NCBI GenBank assembly: GCA_963780345.1
Contig: CAWABU010000006.1
Coordinates: 1,203,597 to 1,267,596, forward strand
Origin: PALSA-693 sp963780345
GTDB taxonomy: Bacteria; Actinomycetota; Acidimicrobiia; Acidimicrobiales; Palsa-688
DNA length: 64,000 bases
Direction of reading: 5' to 3'
Part shown: positions 9,837 through 18,745 of the stretch, piece by piece
Layout: every line of letters starts with the position of its first letter
How positions within the stretch are numbered: the stretch's first letter is position 1
Notes under the pieces: generated by a model
Databases searched by the model: none
What the model saw: the letters and a program-made list of their open reading frames with translations, nothing else
Told to the model about the DNA's origin: nothing
Translations under genes and position numbers: made by a program

Positions 9837-10541
9837 TCACCGCAGTGCCTGCCGCATGAACGTGGCCACGGCGACCGGCTTGGCGATGAACGCGGTGTGC
9901 GAGCCGTCAATGGTGTCGGTTGTGGCGCCCATCCGTTGTGCCATGAACCGTTCCGCGTCTGGCGAGATCGCGTTGTCGTGCTCGGAGACCAGGAACCACG
10001 ACGGCTTGCTCTTCCAGCCCGCAGCGGTGGCGTTCTCGTTGAGCGCCGCGACCGCGAGCGGGCGCTGGGTCGCGAACATGACATCGGACATGTCCACCGG
10101 TACGTCGGCGCAGAAGGTCTCCCGGAACTGGTCCTTCTTGACGTAGAGTTCCGGACCGCCCGCGGCGCCGGGCGCGTCGTAGGGGGTCGGGGCGACCGTC
10201 TTGGCGAGCAGGGGTGGCGGGAACGGCTGCTGCACGGTCGCGCAGCTCTCGCCCACCTCCAGCCCGAACGCCGCGAGAAAGACCAGGCCGATCACGTTCT
10301 CCAGGCCGGCGGACGCCTGGGTGATCACGGCGCCTCCGTAAGAATGTCCGACCAGCACCACCGGGCCGTCGATGGCCTTGACGACGCCGGCGACGACGCT
10401 GGCGTCGAAGGCGACGCCTCGCAACGGATTCGGCGGGGCCAGCACGGTGTAGCCGCCGCTCTCGAGCTCGCGGATCACTCCCGCGAACCCCGATGCGTCG
10501 GCGAACGCGCCGTGGACGAGGACGACGGTGGGACCAGGCAT
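9837..10541 (-). CDS. Alpha/beta hydrolase
   Basis: An intact 234-residue alpha/beta-hydrolase starting at ATG 10541 behind GAGGAG. It opens PTVVLVHGAFADASGF (oxyanion HG motif). The nucleophile elbow is VLVGHSYGGAVI, with Ser near residue 73. The acid is in FLVSEHDNAI and the catalytic His in DGSHTAFIAKP. Size and motifs match the esterase/lipase-like group of actinobacterial hydrolases of unknown substrate, including the salicylate-esterase-like EstC type. There is no signal peptide, so it is cytosolic. The neighbouring genes on both sides are decayed. Confidence 0.9.
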   Translation of the reverse strand: MPGPTVVLVHGAFADASGFAGVIRELESGGYTVLAPPNPLRGVAFDASVVAGVVKAIDGPVVLVGHSYGGAVITQASAGLENVIGLVFLAAFGLEVGESCATVQQPFPPPLLAKTVAPTPYDAPGAAGGPELYVKKDQFRETFCADVPVDMSDVMFATQRPLAVAALNENATAAGWKSKPSWFLVSEHDNAISPDAERFMAQRMGATTDTIDGSHTAFIAKPVAVATFMRQALR

Positions 10542-11212
10542 GGGATTCTCCTCAGGGTTGGAGATGGGGGCCCCGACGACGTTACGTCACCGGACCCGAG
10601 CGAGTGGCCCAGGGGTGCGCCGCCCGGCAAGCGACCGGTTGTTCTGTAGCGCTCAACCGCCATCCGACCACCACCTGCAAGGGGTACCGAGTCGGCAGCG
10701 AGGCCGTCTCAGGATTGGATTCCAGCACTTCGCCCGCCACCTCCGTCGAGATCGCCGATATCGAATGTGCAAGCTGACCGGTGTAATCGGCATTTTAGCG
10801 GAGGCTTTCGGGGGTTGCGTCGGCGGCGGTGTTTGGCGAGGGCGGACCGCGTGTCGGGTGGGTGTGTGGCGACGAGGATGACGTGTCCCTGCCCGCGAGG
10901 AGCCCCACCCGCCGTTTCGGATGTGCTCGATGTCGACATGACCTCGCCCAGGCGCCGCGGCCTCCGATTGAGGTGAGAAATGAGAAAATGGCACTGCTCT
11001 GCCGATGAGTGTCAATGAGGCGGATCCAGCGGTTGCTGGCGTGCCAGGTAACAGTTCGACGCCGAGGTCACCAGATGAGTGTGCGCTGGCGCGGCCGGCG
11101 AGCCAAGCAGGCCTGCACGTATTTCGAGGGGGTGCCCACACCCCCGCGCGTCCTTTGGGAACGTTCTCGAAGAGCGGCTGGGTCACTCGGTATAGGCCGC
11201 AGCACGGGTACT
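10542..11212. other. Gene-free stretch
   Basis: About 670 bases with overlapping open frames on both strands but no recognisable family, start site or ribosome site. The Arg/Pro-rich minus-strand frames look like shadows of GC-rich sequence. It may be an eroded mobile element, but I could not identify one. Confidence 0.5.
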
Positions 11213-11253
11213 ACAAGGCTTCCTTGTCAACATGCCTTGTCCACCTGTAGAGT
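11213..11253 (+). promoter_or_regulatory. Leaderless promoter with palindromic operator
   Basis: A perfect palindrome, ACAAGGCTTCCTTGT (11213-11227), is followed by a direct CCTTGT copy at 11235-11240. TTGTCA (11224-11229) is a good -35 hexamer. TAGAGT (11248-11253), an actinobacterial TANNNT -10, lies 18 bases later and only 5 bases before ATG 11259, and there is no Shine-Dalgarno sequence. The palindrome overlaps the -35, as expected for autorepression by the AbrB-like antitoxin that follows. Confidence 0.55.
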
Positions 11254-11258
11254 GCCCT

Positions 11259-11501
11259 ATGGCTATCGCAGAGTTCAAGGTCTCCGATCGCGGGCAGATG
11301 GCGCTCCCTGCGGAGGCACGACGCCGATGGAATCTCGACAAAGGGGGAACCGTCGAGATCGCCGACCTCGGAGACTCCCTCCTCATCGTGCCAGCAGGTC
11401 GGGGCGGTCTGCGTGCCCTTCTCCGTGCAGCTATTGACGATGCCGGGGGTTACGCCAAGCTGGCGCAGGCGGCGGTCGCTGACGAACCAGATCTGGCGTG
11501 A
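11259..11501 (+). CDS. AbrB/SpoVT-like antitoxin (VapB type)
   Basis: An 80-residue protein with a swapped-hairpin DNA-binding N-terminus: FKVSDRGQMALPAEARRRW then GGTVEIADLGDSLLIVP. This is the AbrB/MazE/VapB fold, and ARRRW is typical of the actinobacterial group. The C-terminal tail (ALLRAAIDDAGGYAKLAQAA) would wrap the toxin. ATG 11259 is chosen because the fold begins there and a -10 element sits just upstream, implying leaderless translation. It overlaps the downstream gene by four bases (GTGA), the usual coupling in toxin-antitoxin operons. It should repress its own promoter through the palindrome at 11213. Confidence 0.8.
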   Translation: MAIAEFKVSDRGQMALPAEARRRWNLDKGGTVEIADLGDSLLIVPAGRGGLRALLRAAIDDAGGYAKLAQAAVADEPDLA

Positions 11502-11941
11502 GGGACAATCTGTTCGTCATCGACGATCACATTCTGCTGCGCATCCTGCTCGCCGACGAACCGCTGGATCTGCGTCCTGGCGGTGGTCGCGTCTTCACCA
11601 CGGGGCTGTGGTATCACCGTCTCTGCCGGTCCGTCGGCCATCGCTCTGTGATCGGGGTGTTCTCCCGCGCCCTCGGCCACTCTGAACCCCTTGTGGCCGC
11701 CGCGGCGATCGAGGCGGTGACGCGCCTTCCCGATTCGATCGATCTGCTCTCCCTTCGAGAACTGGCGTGGCCCATGGCCCGCCTCGTCGATGACGGTGTC
11801 AGGCTGAACCTCATGTCCCTCGAGGCACTCGCCGCCGCCGAGCACCTCAACGCTGAACTCTGTCTTGCCGTCGCCGACGAGAACCCGCCCCTGCTGGCGA
11901 CCGCCCAGGCCCGCACCACAGCTGTACGCCTTCTCGACTGA
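11498..11941 (+). CDS. VapC-like PIN-domain toxin
   Basis: A 147-residue protein starting at GTG 11498 inside the antitoxin stop. It begins LFVIDDHILLRILLADEP, with a first acidic site in the PIN position, and ends LNLMSLEALAAAEHL then ELCLAVADENPPLLATA, matching the last two PIN strands with a late Asp. It resembles a recurrent actinobacterial partner of AbrB-like antitoxins. The usual NDA in the third motif is replaced by SLEAL, so catalytic competence is less sure than for classical VapC. If active it would be an RNase inhibited by the protein at 11259-11501. Confidence 0.65.
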   Translation: MRDNLFVIDDHILLRILLADEPLDLRPGGGRVFTTGLWYHRLCRSVGHRSVIGVFSRALGHSEPLVAAAAIEAVTRLPDSIDLLSLRELAWPMARLVDDGVRLNLMSLEALAAAEHLNAELCLAVADENPPLLATAQARTTAVRLLD

Positions 11942-12230
11942 CAACCACCGCCGGCGGCTGAGAAACAGGGGCAGGGGCTAAGCCTTGCACCCGCAGGCTT
12001 TCCGCCGCTTCGCGCCACGAGGTCCCACACATCTGCGATTAGCGGACACGGTCAGCAGCATATTTCGTGAATGAGTTATCGAAACTATGTCTCTTTGGGC
12101 ACTTGCGCTAGGTCCGATCCAGTCCCCCGCCGAGTGATCCTATCGTGTTGCACACCACAATTACCTAGTGTCGTGCCCTGCACCGTCGTGCTCGTTGCTC
12201 TCGATGAACAACCCCACATCCGGGTCGTAG

Positions 12231-12497
12231 GTGATCTTCTCGGCGATGCTCACGAGGTCGCCCCTCGCCCCGGCCGGGCGGATCGTGATCTATACAGCCG
12301 CCACCGCGCCCCCACTGATTCGCCGCCGCATGCGCCTCTACGGCGACGGCGATCTCGTGGGCATGCTCGAAGCTGCGGGCTTCGAGCACCTGGCGTTGCG
12401 ACGGACGGGACCGCGTGGGCGAGATCAAATTGGTCACCGCCCACAAGCCGGCCAGCTGCCCCGACCCCGCGACTATGACCTCAGGGTCGACGCCTGA
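12231..12497 (+). pseudogene. C-terminal remnant of SAM-dependent methyltransferase
   Basis: The frame gives PAGRIVIYTAATAPPLIRRR, then RLYGDGDLVGMLEAAGF and EHLALRRTG. This corresponds to strand 5 (LKPGGRLVIYT) and the final AGF-V-V segment of class I methyltransferases. The family-like ending EIKLVTAHKPAS appears only after a frame change near 12410. The SAM-binding half is missing, so it is a truncated gene. The 290 bases before it, after the toxin gene, hold nothing clear. Confidence 0.5.
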
Positions 12498-12576
12498 CCC
12501 GGTTGGTGCGCCGTAGTGACGTTCCGTCTTCCGCCTCGACCAGACCGAGTTCGTGGAGGTGAAGGAGAACTGCCGA

Positions 12577-13809
12577 CTAGGCAAGAATGCGCTGGCGGCG
12601 CTCTTCGGTGAAGCAGTCGGCGTCCACGCTTTCGGGACCGATCATGCTGGACACCAGGGTCAAGATCAGTGACGGATCCTCGGCGAAGCGGGCGGCGGCG
12701 CGCCGCCGGCGGGCCCGGGCCTCCTCGCCGAACTCAGCGTAGAGCGCCGACTGGATCTGGGCGGCGAACCGCAACCGGCGAAGGCGCTCCCGGCGTTCAT
12801 CCACATAAGGCTCAAAGGCGGCCGCCGACCAGTCCGATGACGCCCGCAGGATCTCGGTGACCCACCGCACGTCTCGTAAGGTGATCGACAGTCCCTGGCC
12901 CGTGATCGGGTCGTTCCATCCGCCCGCGTCGCCGATGAGGATGGCCCCGTCGGTTACCGGCACGTCGACCCAGGCGTCCTCGTTCGGATAGGTGGCGCAC
13001 GGGCTGACGGGCGTGGCCCCCGCCAGCGCCTCGGACTTCGGCACGCACGCCAAATGGAAAGCGCGGACGAACTCTGCCGGTCCTTTTGGCCCGGAGAGCC
13101 GATGGCGCTCCTCGAGGGGTAGCCCGAGATACAGGCGGACGCGCCCTCGGCCCTGTGGGAAGGCGAGGAAGTGAACATCGCCCTCGGCTCCGGCCATCTG
13201 CACCTCCTCCGGCCAGTCGTCTGCGCCGTCGACCAGCAGACCGGAGAAGGCGTGGTGGGCCGGATCCTTCTGCAACTCGAAGCCCAGCATGCGACGTACC
13301 ACCGAGTTGCGGCCGTCCGCGCCGACGAGCAGGCGGGCGGTCGCGGTCCGGCGGGCACCGTTACCATCGGAGAAGGTAACGGTCGGAGGGCCCAGGCTGA
13401 TATCGATCTCTTCGACGCCCCGGTGCACGCGGGCACCGGCGGCCACGGCCGCGTCGAGAAGCACCTGACAGGCGTCGGGATGGCGTTGGGTCATGGGACC
13501 TTCTATCCCCGGAATGAGGTCAAGGGCCAGGCTCGCCGCCTCAGCCTCCGCAGCGTCTACCGTCTCGTCATAGCCGACGTGGCGACGCAACACATGGCCG
13601 CGAGCGGAGGCGATGATGTCCTCCAGCTCCAGGCGGCGGGCCTCCACAACACCCCAGGGGGCGATCCACTCACCCTTAGTGCGGTCGGGGAACGCCGTGG
13701 TGCGCTCCAGGACCAGGCACGAGTGGCCGGCGCCCGGCATCACGGCGGCCAGTGAAGCACCACCGATGCCGCCGCCTACAACGATCACGTCGTAGTCATA
13801 CTCAGCCAT
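12577..13809 (-). CDS. FAD-dependent monooxygenase/oxidoreductase
   Basis: An intact 410-residue group A flavoprotein. DYDVIVVGGGIGGASLAAVM holds the FAD Rossmann GxGxxG. LLVGADGRNSVVRRMLG is the DG motif that binds FAD and NAD(P)H. GAILIGDAGGWNDPITGQGL is the GD motif at about residues 290-310. The C-terminal helical region (AEFGEEARARRRRAAARF) replaces the thioredoxin-like domain of phenol hydroxylases. It would hydroxylate or epoxidise a small lipophilic substrate using NAD(P)H and oxygen. ATG 13809 follows AAGGGGG. It is divergent from the phosphotransferase at 13955, with about 145 bases between, so they may share control. Confidence 0.9.
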   Translation of the reverse strand: MAEYDYDVIVVGGGIGGASLAAVMPGAGHSCLVLERTTAFPDRTKGEWIAPWGVVEARRLELEDIIASARGHVLRRHVGYDETVDAAEAEAASLALDLIPGIEGPMTQRHPDACQVLLDAAVAAGARVHRGVEEIDISLGPPTVTFSDGNGARRTATARLLVGADGRNSVVRRMLGFELQKDPAHHAFSGLLVDGADDWPEEVQMAGAEGDVHFLAFPQGRGRVRLYLGLPLEERHRLSGPKGPAEFVRAFHLACVPKSEALAGATPVSPCATYPNEDAWVDVPVTDGAILIGDAGGWNDPITGQGLSITLRDVRWVTEILRASSDWSAAAFEPYVDERRERLRRLRFAAQIQSALYAEFGEEARARRRRAAARFAEDPSLILTLVSSMIGPESVDADCFTEERRQRILA

Positions 13810-13954
13810 ACAGTCCAGCCCCCTTCGTCAACAAGCCCTACCCGATACGAGGGCGCCACAGCGCCGAATGGTAGCAAGGACACCGACCGGGATCGCCGGT
13901 GCGTCAGCACCATCGCATAAAGTGTCGGAACCATACGCTGCTTGGGGGTGGCCG

Positions 13955-15037
13955 ATGACTGTCGATATTCGCGGAGATCCATCCGCGATTGACGCCGTGT
14001 GGCTCACCGAGAGGCTCGAGGAGGCCGGGGTGGCGCGCCGGGCGAGCATCGTCGAGCTGACGTGCACCGGCCTAATCGGCACCGGCCAGATGAGCCGTAA
14101 CGCCCGCTTTCAGCTGAAATGGGACCAGCCCGAGCGGCCCGCGACCGTTGTGGGCAAGTTCCCTTCCGCCGATCCCGCCACCAGGACGGCATCGTTCGCG
14201 AACGGCGCCTACCTGAGCGAGTACACCTTCTATACCGAGATCGCCGACACCGTGGACATTTGCACCCCGACGTGCTGGGTCGCCCGCTACGACGACCGGC
14301 TCCTCGACGGCGTCCTGATCATGGAGGACCTCGTCGGGTCCGTGCAGGGCGACCAGTTCAGCGGGTGCACCATCGAGGAGGCCGAGCTCGCCGTCGACCA
14401 GGCAGTCTGTTTGCACGCTCCCCGGTGGGGCGATTCCTCGCTCGCCACGGTGCTCCAGCTACCAAACCGTGAGCGGGCCGTGCGGATGGAGGAGTACTAC
14501 CGGGCGTGCGTGCCGCCGTGCCTCGAGCGTCTGGGAGATCGTTTCGACGACGACGTCACCGCGCTGCTGGAAGCCTTCACCGACGTATTACCGGCATGGG
14601 TGCTCGGCCCGGGAACGCCGCCGACCGTCGTTCACGGCGACTTCAGGCCCGATAACTTCCTGCTCGGGCGCACAGCCGAGGCACCCCCTTTGGCTGTAGT
14701 GGACTGGCAGACCGTAAGCGCCGGTCTCGGCGCTTGCGACATCGCGTATCTCATCGGCGGAGCCTTCCCGCCCGAGCAACGGCCGTCAGTGGAGCGCGAC
14801 CTGGTGGGCGGGTATGTCAAGCGGCTCGCTGTCGCTGGCATTGACTACAACGCCGACGACGCCTGGCGCGACTACCGTTGGGGCACCCTCCATGGGGTCC
14901 TCATCGCCGTGCTCGCCACGGTCATGGCCGAGCACACCGAGCGGGGCGACGACATGCTCTCCCTCATGGCTATTCGCCATGCGAAGCACGCCCTCGATCT
15001 GAACGTCATCGACCTGGTCAGACGAAGTCAAGTTTGA
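13955..15037 (+). CDS. Aminoglycoside-phosphotransferase-like kinase (APH/EcKL fold)
   Basis: A 360-residue kinase-like protein. ATG 13955 is chosen because GGGGGTG lies at 13944-13949 and the fold starts just after it. VVGKFPSAD carries the ATP-binding Lys, VLIMEDL is the hinge, VVHGDFRPDNFLLG is the catalytic loop with Asp, and LAVVDWQTV is the metal-binding loop. The long C-terminus and ACDIAYLIGGAFPPEQR match the actinobacterial APH relatives that sit beside acyl-CoA dehydrogenases and steroid or lipid catabolism genes. The true substrate is unknown; antibiotic resistance should not be assumed. It faces a flavin monooxygenase and precedes a tex remnant. Confidence 0.88.
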   Translation: MTVDIRGDPSAIDAVWLTERLEEAGVARRASIVELTCTGLIGTGQMSRNARFQLKWDQPERPATVVGKFPSADPATRTASFANGAYLSEYTFYTEIADTVDICTPTCWVARYDDRLLDGVLIMEDLVGSVQGDQFSGCTIEEAELAVDQAVCLHAPRWGDSSLATVLQLPNRERAVRMEEYYRACVPPCLERLGDRFDDDVTALLEAFTDVLPAWVLGPGTPPTVVHGDFRPDNFLLGRTAEAPPLAVVDWQTVSAGLGACDIAYLIGGAFPPEQRPSVERDLVGGYVKRLAVAGIDYNADDAWRDYRWGTLHGVLIAVLATVMAEHTERGDDMLSLMAIRHAKHALDLNVIDLVRRSQV

Positions 15038-15059
15038 GCTGACCCCCGGCGCCGGCTGG

Positions 15060-15850
15060 GCTGGTCGACCTGGTCGACCGGTGTGGCCCGGTGACATGGG
15101 CCAGGTGCGACAATGACTTTGACCCGGACAATGTCGCCTGGCTTCACGACGTCGCGGGGATCCTTGACGAACGTCGACGATATGGCCGAAACGTGGACGA
15201 GGCCGTCCTGGTGTGCGCCGATATCGATGAAAGCGCCAAAGGTGGCGACATTGGTGACGACGCCCTCGAGAACCATGCCGGTGATGAGGTCGCCGATCTG
15301 GTCCACACGCTCCGTGAAAGTTGCCGTCTTGAACGCGGGGCCGGGGATCCCGGCCCGGCTTTTCCAGCTCTTTGAGGATGTCGGACACCGTTGTCAGGCC
15401 GATGGTGTCGTCGATGAAGTCTTCCGGGTTGAGTCCATCCAGAGCGGTGCGGTTGCCGATCAGCGCGGCGGTGTCACGGCTTCTTCTCAGCAATGCGGCG
15501 GACCACTGGATACGACTCAGGGTGCACGCTGGTGGCGTCAAGGGGATTGTCGCCGCCGCGAGTGCGGAGAGAGCCGGCGCCTTGCTCGAACGCCTTCGGA
15601 CGGAGCCTTGAGACTTCTTTGAGGGTCTGGCGTGAACGAAACGGACCATTGGTGTCGCGGTGGGTCACGATATTGTTCGCCAGGCCCTCTCCGATGCCCG
15701 ACACGCGAACTCAGTAAAGGGGCCGAGGCGGTGTTGACGTCGACACCTACGGCGTCCGAGCAGCTCGACCGCCGCAACAACCTGCCGTTCGCGCACGCCC
15801 AGCTCATCGGCGATCCTCGCCTGAATGAATGCAATCACGATGTTGATCGA
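15060..15850 (-). pseudogene. tex: tex remnant with large internal deletion
   Basis: Read on the minus strand, the left piece is the extreme N-terminus of the RNA-binding transcription accessory protein Tex (ARIADELGVRERQVVAAVEL). It is joined near 15757 straight to the middle of the protein (AVGVDVNTASAPLL, then VSGIGEGLANNIVTHRDTN). HhH sequence follows (LKEVSRLRPKAFEQGAG, GGDNPLDATSVHPESYPVV), then LNPEDFIDDTIGL and the S1 domain (EGVVTNVATFGAFIDIGAHQ, DGLVHVSAIS). Tex is about 780 residues, so some 450-480 residues are missing at the join. At least three frameshifts occur, and the C-terminus is cut after VKPGDIVRVKVI. It cannot make a working protein. Confidence 0.8.
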
Positions 15851-15865
15851 CCTGGCGAGATGTGA

Positions 15866-16343
15866 TCAGGCTTGGGGACGGGGTTGCCCCGGAGCAACCG
15901 TCCGAGCCAGGATTCCGAGCGTGGCACGGAGTGCGGCTTCCGGGATGACGGGGAAGATCCCGCCGTCTTTCCACGATTGTTCGACGCCGGACCAGTCATA
16001 GTATGAGGTGACCAGAGTTCCTTGTTCGATTGGCTCGAGCTTGTACCCCATAGACGTGCCCGAGGTTGAGTTGCCCCTCGACGGTCCAGGCGATGTCCCG
16101 GTTTGGATCAAACGTGATGATCTTCACGGTGACGTCGTACAGGCCCAGCGGGTAGTCGTTGAGCGCCTCTCGGTCCATGTGTACGACGAAGGTGTCGCCG
16201 ACCGCTCCGACTCGATCGCCGGAAGCGGCCATCAGCATTCCTGAGCTGTCGATGGCGACATGACCCGCGGGGTCGCTCAATAGCCTGAAGATGGCCTCCG
16301 GTTCGGCAGCGATGGACCTTTGCACCTCGAACCGCTCCGTCAT
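15866..16343 (-). CDS. SRPBCC/START-like protein (one frameshift)
   Basis: From ATG 16343 the frame gives FEVQRSIAAEPEAIFRLLSD, the first strand and helix of the polyketide-cyclase/SRPBCC fold, then HMDREALNDYPLGLYDVTVK and DIAWTVEGQ. Near 16045 a one-base shift is needed to continue into GYKLEPIEQGTLVTSYYDWS and the C-terminal helix FPVIPEAALRATLGIL, ending at 15866. With the repair it is a normal-length protein of about 158 residues. SRPBCC proteins bind hydrophobic ligands in a deep pocket. No partner genes point to the ligand here. Confidence 0.75.
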
Positions 16344-16511
16344 GGAACCATTATCGCATGCCCGCAGTGCTCCGATGGGAGGCGAGCTGGACGCCGCTCG
16401 CGCCGTCGGTTCGTAACTCCGCCGGCCCGCGTCATGCCACCGAGCGTTCAATAGTGAAGCTCCTCGACGGCGATCGATCTCCGCCGGTGTCAATCGCGGC
16501 TATAGCCGCCG

Positions 16512-16901
16512 ATGACCATCCTCGACCAACTCATCGACAACCCGGGCGTCTACCTCGGGGTCGGCACTGACCCGGGCGGTCAGCGGGACCAACCACAAGG
16601 CCAGGCGGCCCGAATCGTCATTGCGCCGCGGCCGGGCCGCTCGGGCGTGACTGTGGATTGTGAGACCTTCGACCCGGCCCACCCGGAACGGGTCCAACCA
16701 CCTGACCTTGGGTTGACCGTCCACCCGAAGCAGTTCCGCGACGCTGGAGACGCCGTCATCGTGAAGGGTAGGTATACGGGGACGTATAAGTCGACCGGTA
16801 GGAGCCATGAGGCCCAGATGTGCCACATATGGCGACTGCGCAACGGCAAGGTCGCCGGCTTTCAGCAATACCTCCATCCCGCCCGCTCCGGAGCGGCGTG
16901 A
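16512..16901 (+). CDS. SnoaL-like (NTF2-fold) protein
   Basis: A 129-residue frame whose C-terminal two thirds match SnoaL/ketosteroid-isomerase-like proteins: DAGDAVIVKGRYTGTYKSTG, then AQMCHIWRLRNGKVAGFQQY. The N-terminal helix region (TILDQLIDNPGVYLGV) is unlike the usual start, and no ribosome site is visible, so the first part may be a wrong frame or a fused remnant. The family covers isomerases, cyclases and ligand-binding proteins. There is no catalytic assignment. Confidence 0.6.
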   Translation: MTILDQLIDNPGVYLGVGTDPGGQRDQPQGQAARIVIAPRPGRSGVTVDCETFDPAHPERVQPPDLGLTVHPKQFRDAGDAVIVKGRYTGTYKSTGRSHEAQMCHIWRLRNGKVAGFQQYLHPARSGAA

Positions 16902-16945
16902 ACCCACAGGCCTAAAACCAAGAAGGAGCGGCGGGGGCCCCAGCT

Positions 16946-17953
16946 CTACTGTGCCCGCGGGCTAGAGATCACGATCTTGCCTATGTGATTGGCACGCAGC
17001 ATGGCCTGATAGGCGTCGGCGGCCTGGTCGAAGGGGAAGGTCGAGTCGATCACCGGTCGGGAGCCAGCGACGGTCATGGCCCGAGCCAGGTCGGAGAGCA
17101 TGGCCGTCGATCCGACGTAGACGCCGCGGATCGTGACGCACTTCTGCAGGATCACGGCCGGGCGGATCTCTACCCCCGGTCCGTCCGTGCCGAGGGTGGT
17201 ACCGATCACGGTGACCGTCCCGTTTGACGCCGCCGCTTGAACGCTGGCGTCGATCTGGCCGGTGACTTCGACCACATGGTCGGCTCCTCGTCCCGCCCGG
17301 CTGCGCACCTCGGCGGCCCACTCGGGACGGGACCGGTAGTTGACCCCCACGGTCGCCCCGAGCTGAGCGAGGGCATCGAGCTTACGGTCGCTGCTCGAGG
17401 TGGCCGCGACGTCAGCACCAGCCGCCACCGCCAACTGCAGGGCAAACACCGATACACCTCCGCTGCCCTGGACAAGGACCAGGTCCCCGGCCCGCACGAC
17501 CCTGTTCCCATAAAGGGCGTTCCAGGCCGTCACCCCCGCGCAGGGTAACGTGGCCGCCTCCTCGAAAGACCACCCGTCAGGTACCGCCACGATCGCATCC
17601 TCCTCCAGGACGACCAGCTCGGCCAGCATCCCATCGATCGCTCCGCCCAACGCCGACGAGCCGTAACGAGGATGCCAGGGGCCATCCACCCAGGTCTGAA
17701 AAAAGTTGGCCATGACCCGATCGCCGGTCTGCCAACCGGTCACCCCCGGACCCAGACCCACCACCACGCCCGCACCATCGCTGGCGGGCACGAGCGGCGC
17801 TGGTGTCCCGCGGCCAGCCAGGCCCAGGTCCCGGTGATTGAGCGAGACGGCCTTGACCCCCACCAGCACTTGACCGGGACCGGGCACAGGGTCCGGCCGC
17901 TCCACCTGGCTCAGCGCCTCGATGCCCTGCCCGGCCAATTGCCATGCGATCAT
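16946..17953 (-). CDS. Zinc-independent MDR / quinone-oxidoreductase-like dehydrogenase
   Basis: An intact 335-residue medium-chain dehydrogenase/reductase. The GroES-like domain has PDPVPGPGQVLVGVKAVSLN and HRDLGLAGRG, then LVPASDGAGVVVGLGPGV. The cofactor domain has GDLVLVQGSGGVSVFALQLA (the AxxGGVG-like NADPH site) and SSSDRKLDALAQLGA. The structural-zinc Cys cluster and the full catalytic zinc set of alcohol dehydrogenases are absent, pointing to the NADPH-quinone/enoyl reductase branch. It would reduce an activated C=C or carbonyl. The start is ATG 17953. The substrate is unknown. Confidence 0.9.
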   Translation of the reverse strand: MIAWQLAGQGIEALSQVERPDPVPGPGQVLVGVKAVSLNHRDLGLAGRGTPAPLVPASDGAGVVVGLGPGVTGWQTGDRVMANFFQTWVDGPWHPRYGSSALGGAIDGMLAELVVLEEDAIVAVPDGWSFEEAATLPCAGVTAWNALYGNRVVRAGDLVLVQGSGGVSVFALQLAVAAGADVAATSSSDRKLDALAQLGATVGVNYRSRPEWAAEVRSRAGRGADHVVEVTGQIDASVQAAASNGTVTVIGTTLGTDGPGVEIRPAVILQKCVTIRGVYVGSTAMLSDLARAMTVAGSRPVIDSTFPFDQAADAYQAMLRANHIGKIVISSPRAQ

Positions 17954-18559
17954 CCGGCCATCCTACGGTATGCCCTATCCCCGCCTCCCCGGCACAGAAC
18001 CCGCACTCGTCGCCCAGGTGGTACGCCACGAAGCGGCGACCTTTCGGCGGCGGGGCGGTCTCGACAGACCGGTCCTCGGACGCGTCGTCCGTTACGAGGT
18101 GCGGAGTGCCCTGCTCACAGGAGCGTCCCATTCGTGTGTCATCGGCTATCCGACCAGGGAGCACGCAAGCGGAAGAACAAAAGACTGGGCTCGGTACGAA
18201 GGGTCTGGGCGACAGTGGAGTCTCGCTGGTCCGCCTTGGGTAAGGGTTGCGGCTCGACCAGACGCCCGATAAAGAAGCCAGCCGAGGAGATTCCGCTGGT
18301 CATGGCGATCAGCGGTATTGCGAGTGGGTCGGCTCAGTCAAGCGTCATCTCTACAACCAAGCTTGGGTGGATCGCCTCGTGAGCGAGCTGTCCAGGGCAG
18401 AGGAGTTCCGGGCAGCAACGGGCGTGGACGCCGTACCCAGGAGTTAAGAGCCGAAGCGCCGAATCTAGTGAAGCGTCAGCCAACGTTGGCGATGTAGGTC
18501 CACCACCTGGGAGTGCTGGTCGCGCAGTTTGATCGGAGAAATCGGGTGTCCGATCGGAG
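17954..18559. other. Gene-free stretch
   Basis: About 600 bases upstream of the MDR gene. Several overlapping open frames occur on both strands, but none has a credible start or a recognisable family. It appears to be eroded sequence bordering the IS630 remnant. Confidence 0.5.
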
Positions 18560-18745
18560 GTGGTGGTGTCCAGGGAAGGTCTGAGGGTTCGGGGGCTCTC
18601 GAATGATGAGGGCAACCGGTTGTTGCGGATAGTGCGGCGCTCGTCGGGGTCGGTGGTGACATGGCGGCGAGCCCAGATGGTACTGCTGTCGGCTCAGCGT
18701 ATGGATGTGACAGCGATTGCCAAGGTCACGTTTACCAGCCCGACC
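18560..18745 (+). mobile_element. IS630-family transposase N-terminal remnant
   Basis: The frame from GTG 18560 encodes VSREGLRVRGLSNDEGNRLL, then IVRRSSGSVVTWRRAQMVLL and SAQRMDVTAIAKVTFTS. This matches the conserved N-terminal helix-turn-helix region of actinobacterial IS630-type transposases (RIVRRGSGSVVTWRRAQMVLLSAQGMDVPAIA). The match ends abruptly after TFTS near 18735, so the DDE catalytic domain is absent. This is a dead fragment; no terminal repeats could be paired. Confidence 0.7.

Noticed and set aside
13955..15037. Aminoglycoside resistance gene
   Set aside because: The kinase fold is clear, but the APH family is very broad in actinobacteria and this member resembles those near lipid catabolism genes. 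Resistance is not supported.
17672..18382. Plus-strand open frame (236 residues)
   Set aside because: Half is antisense to the MDR dehydrogenase; the remainder has no recognisable features or start.
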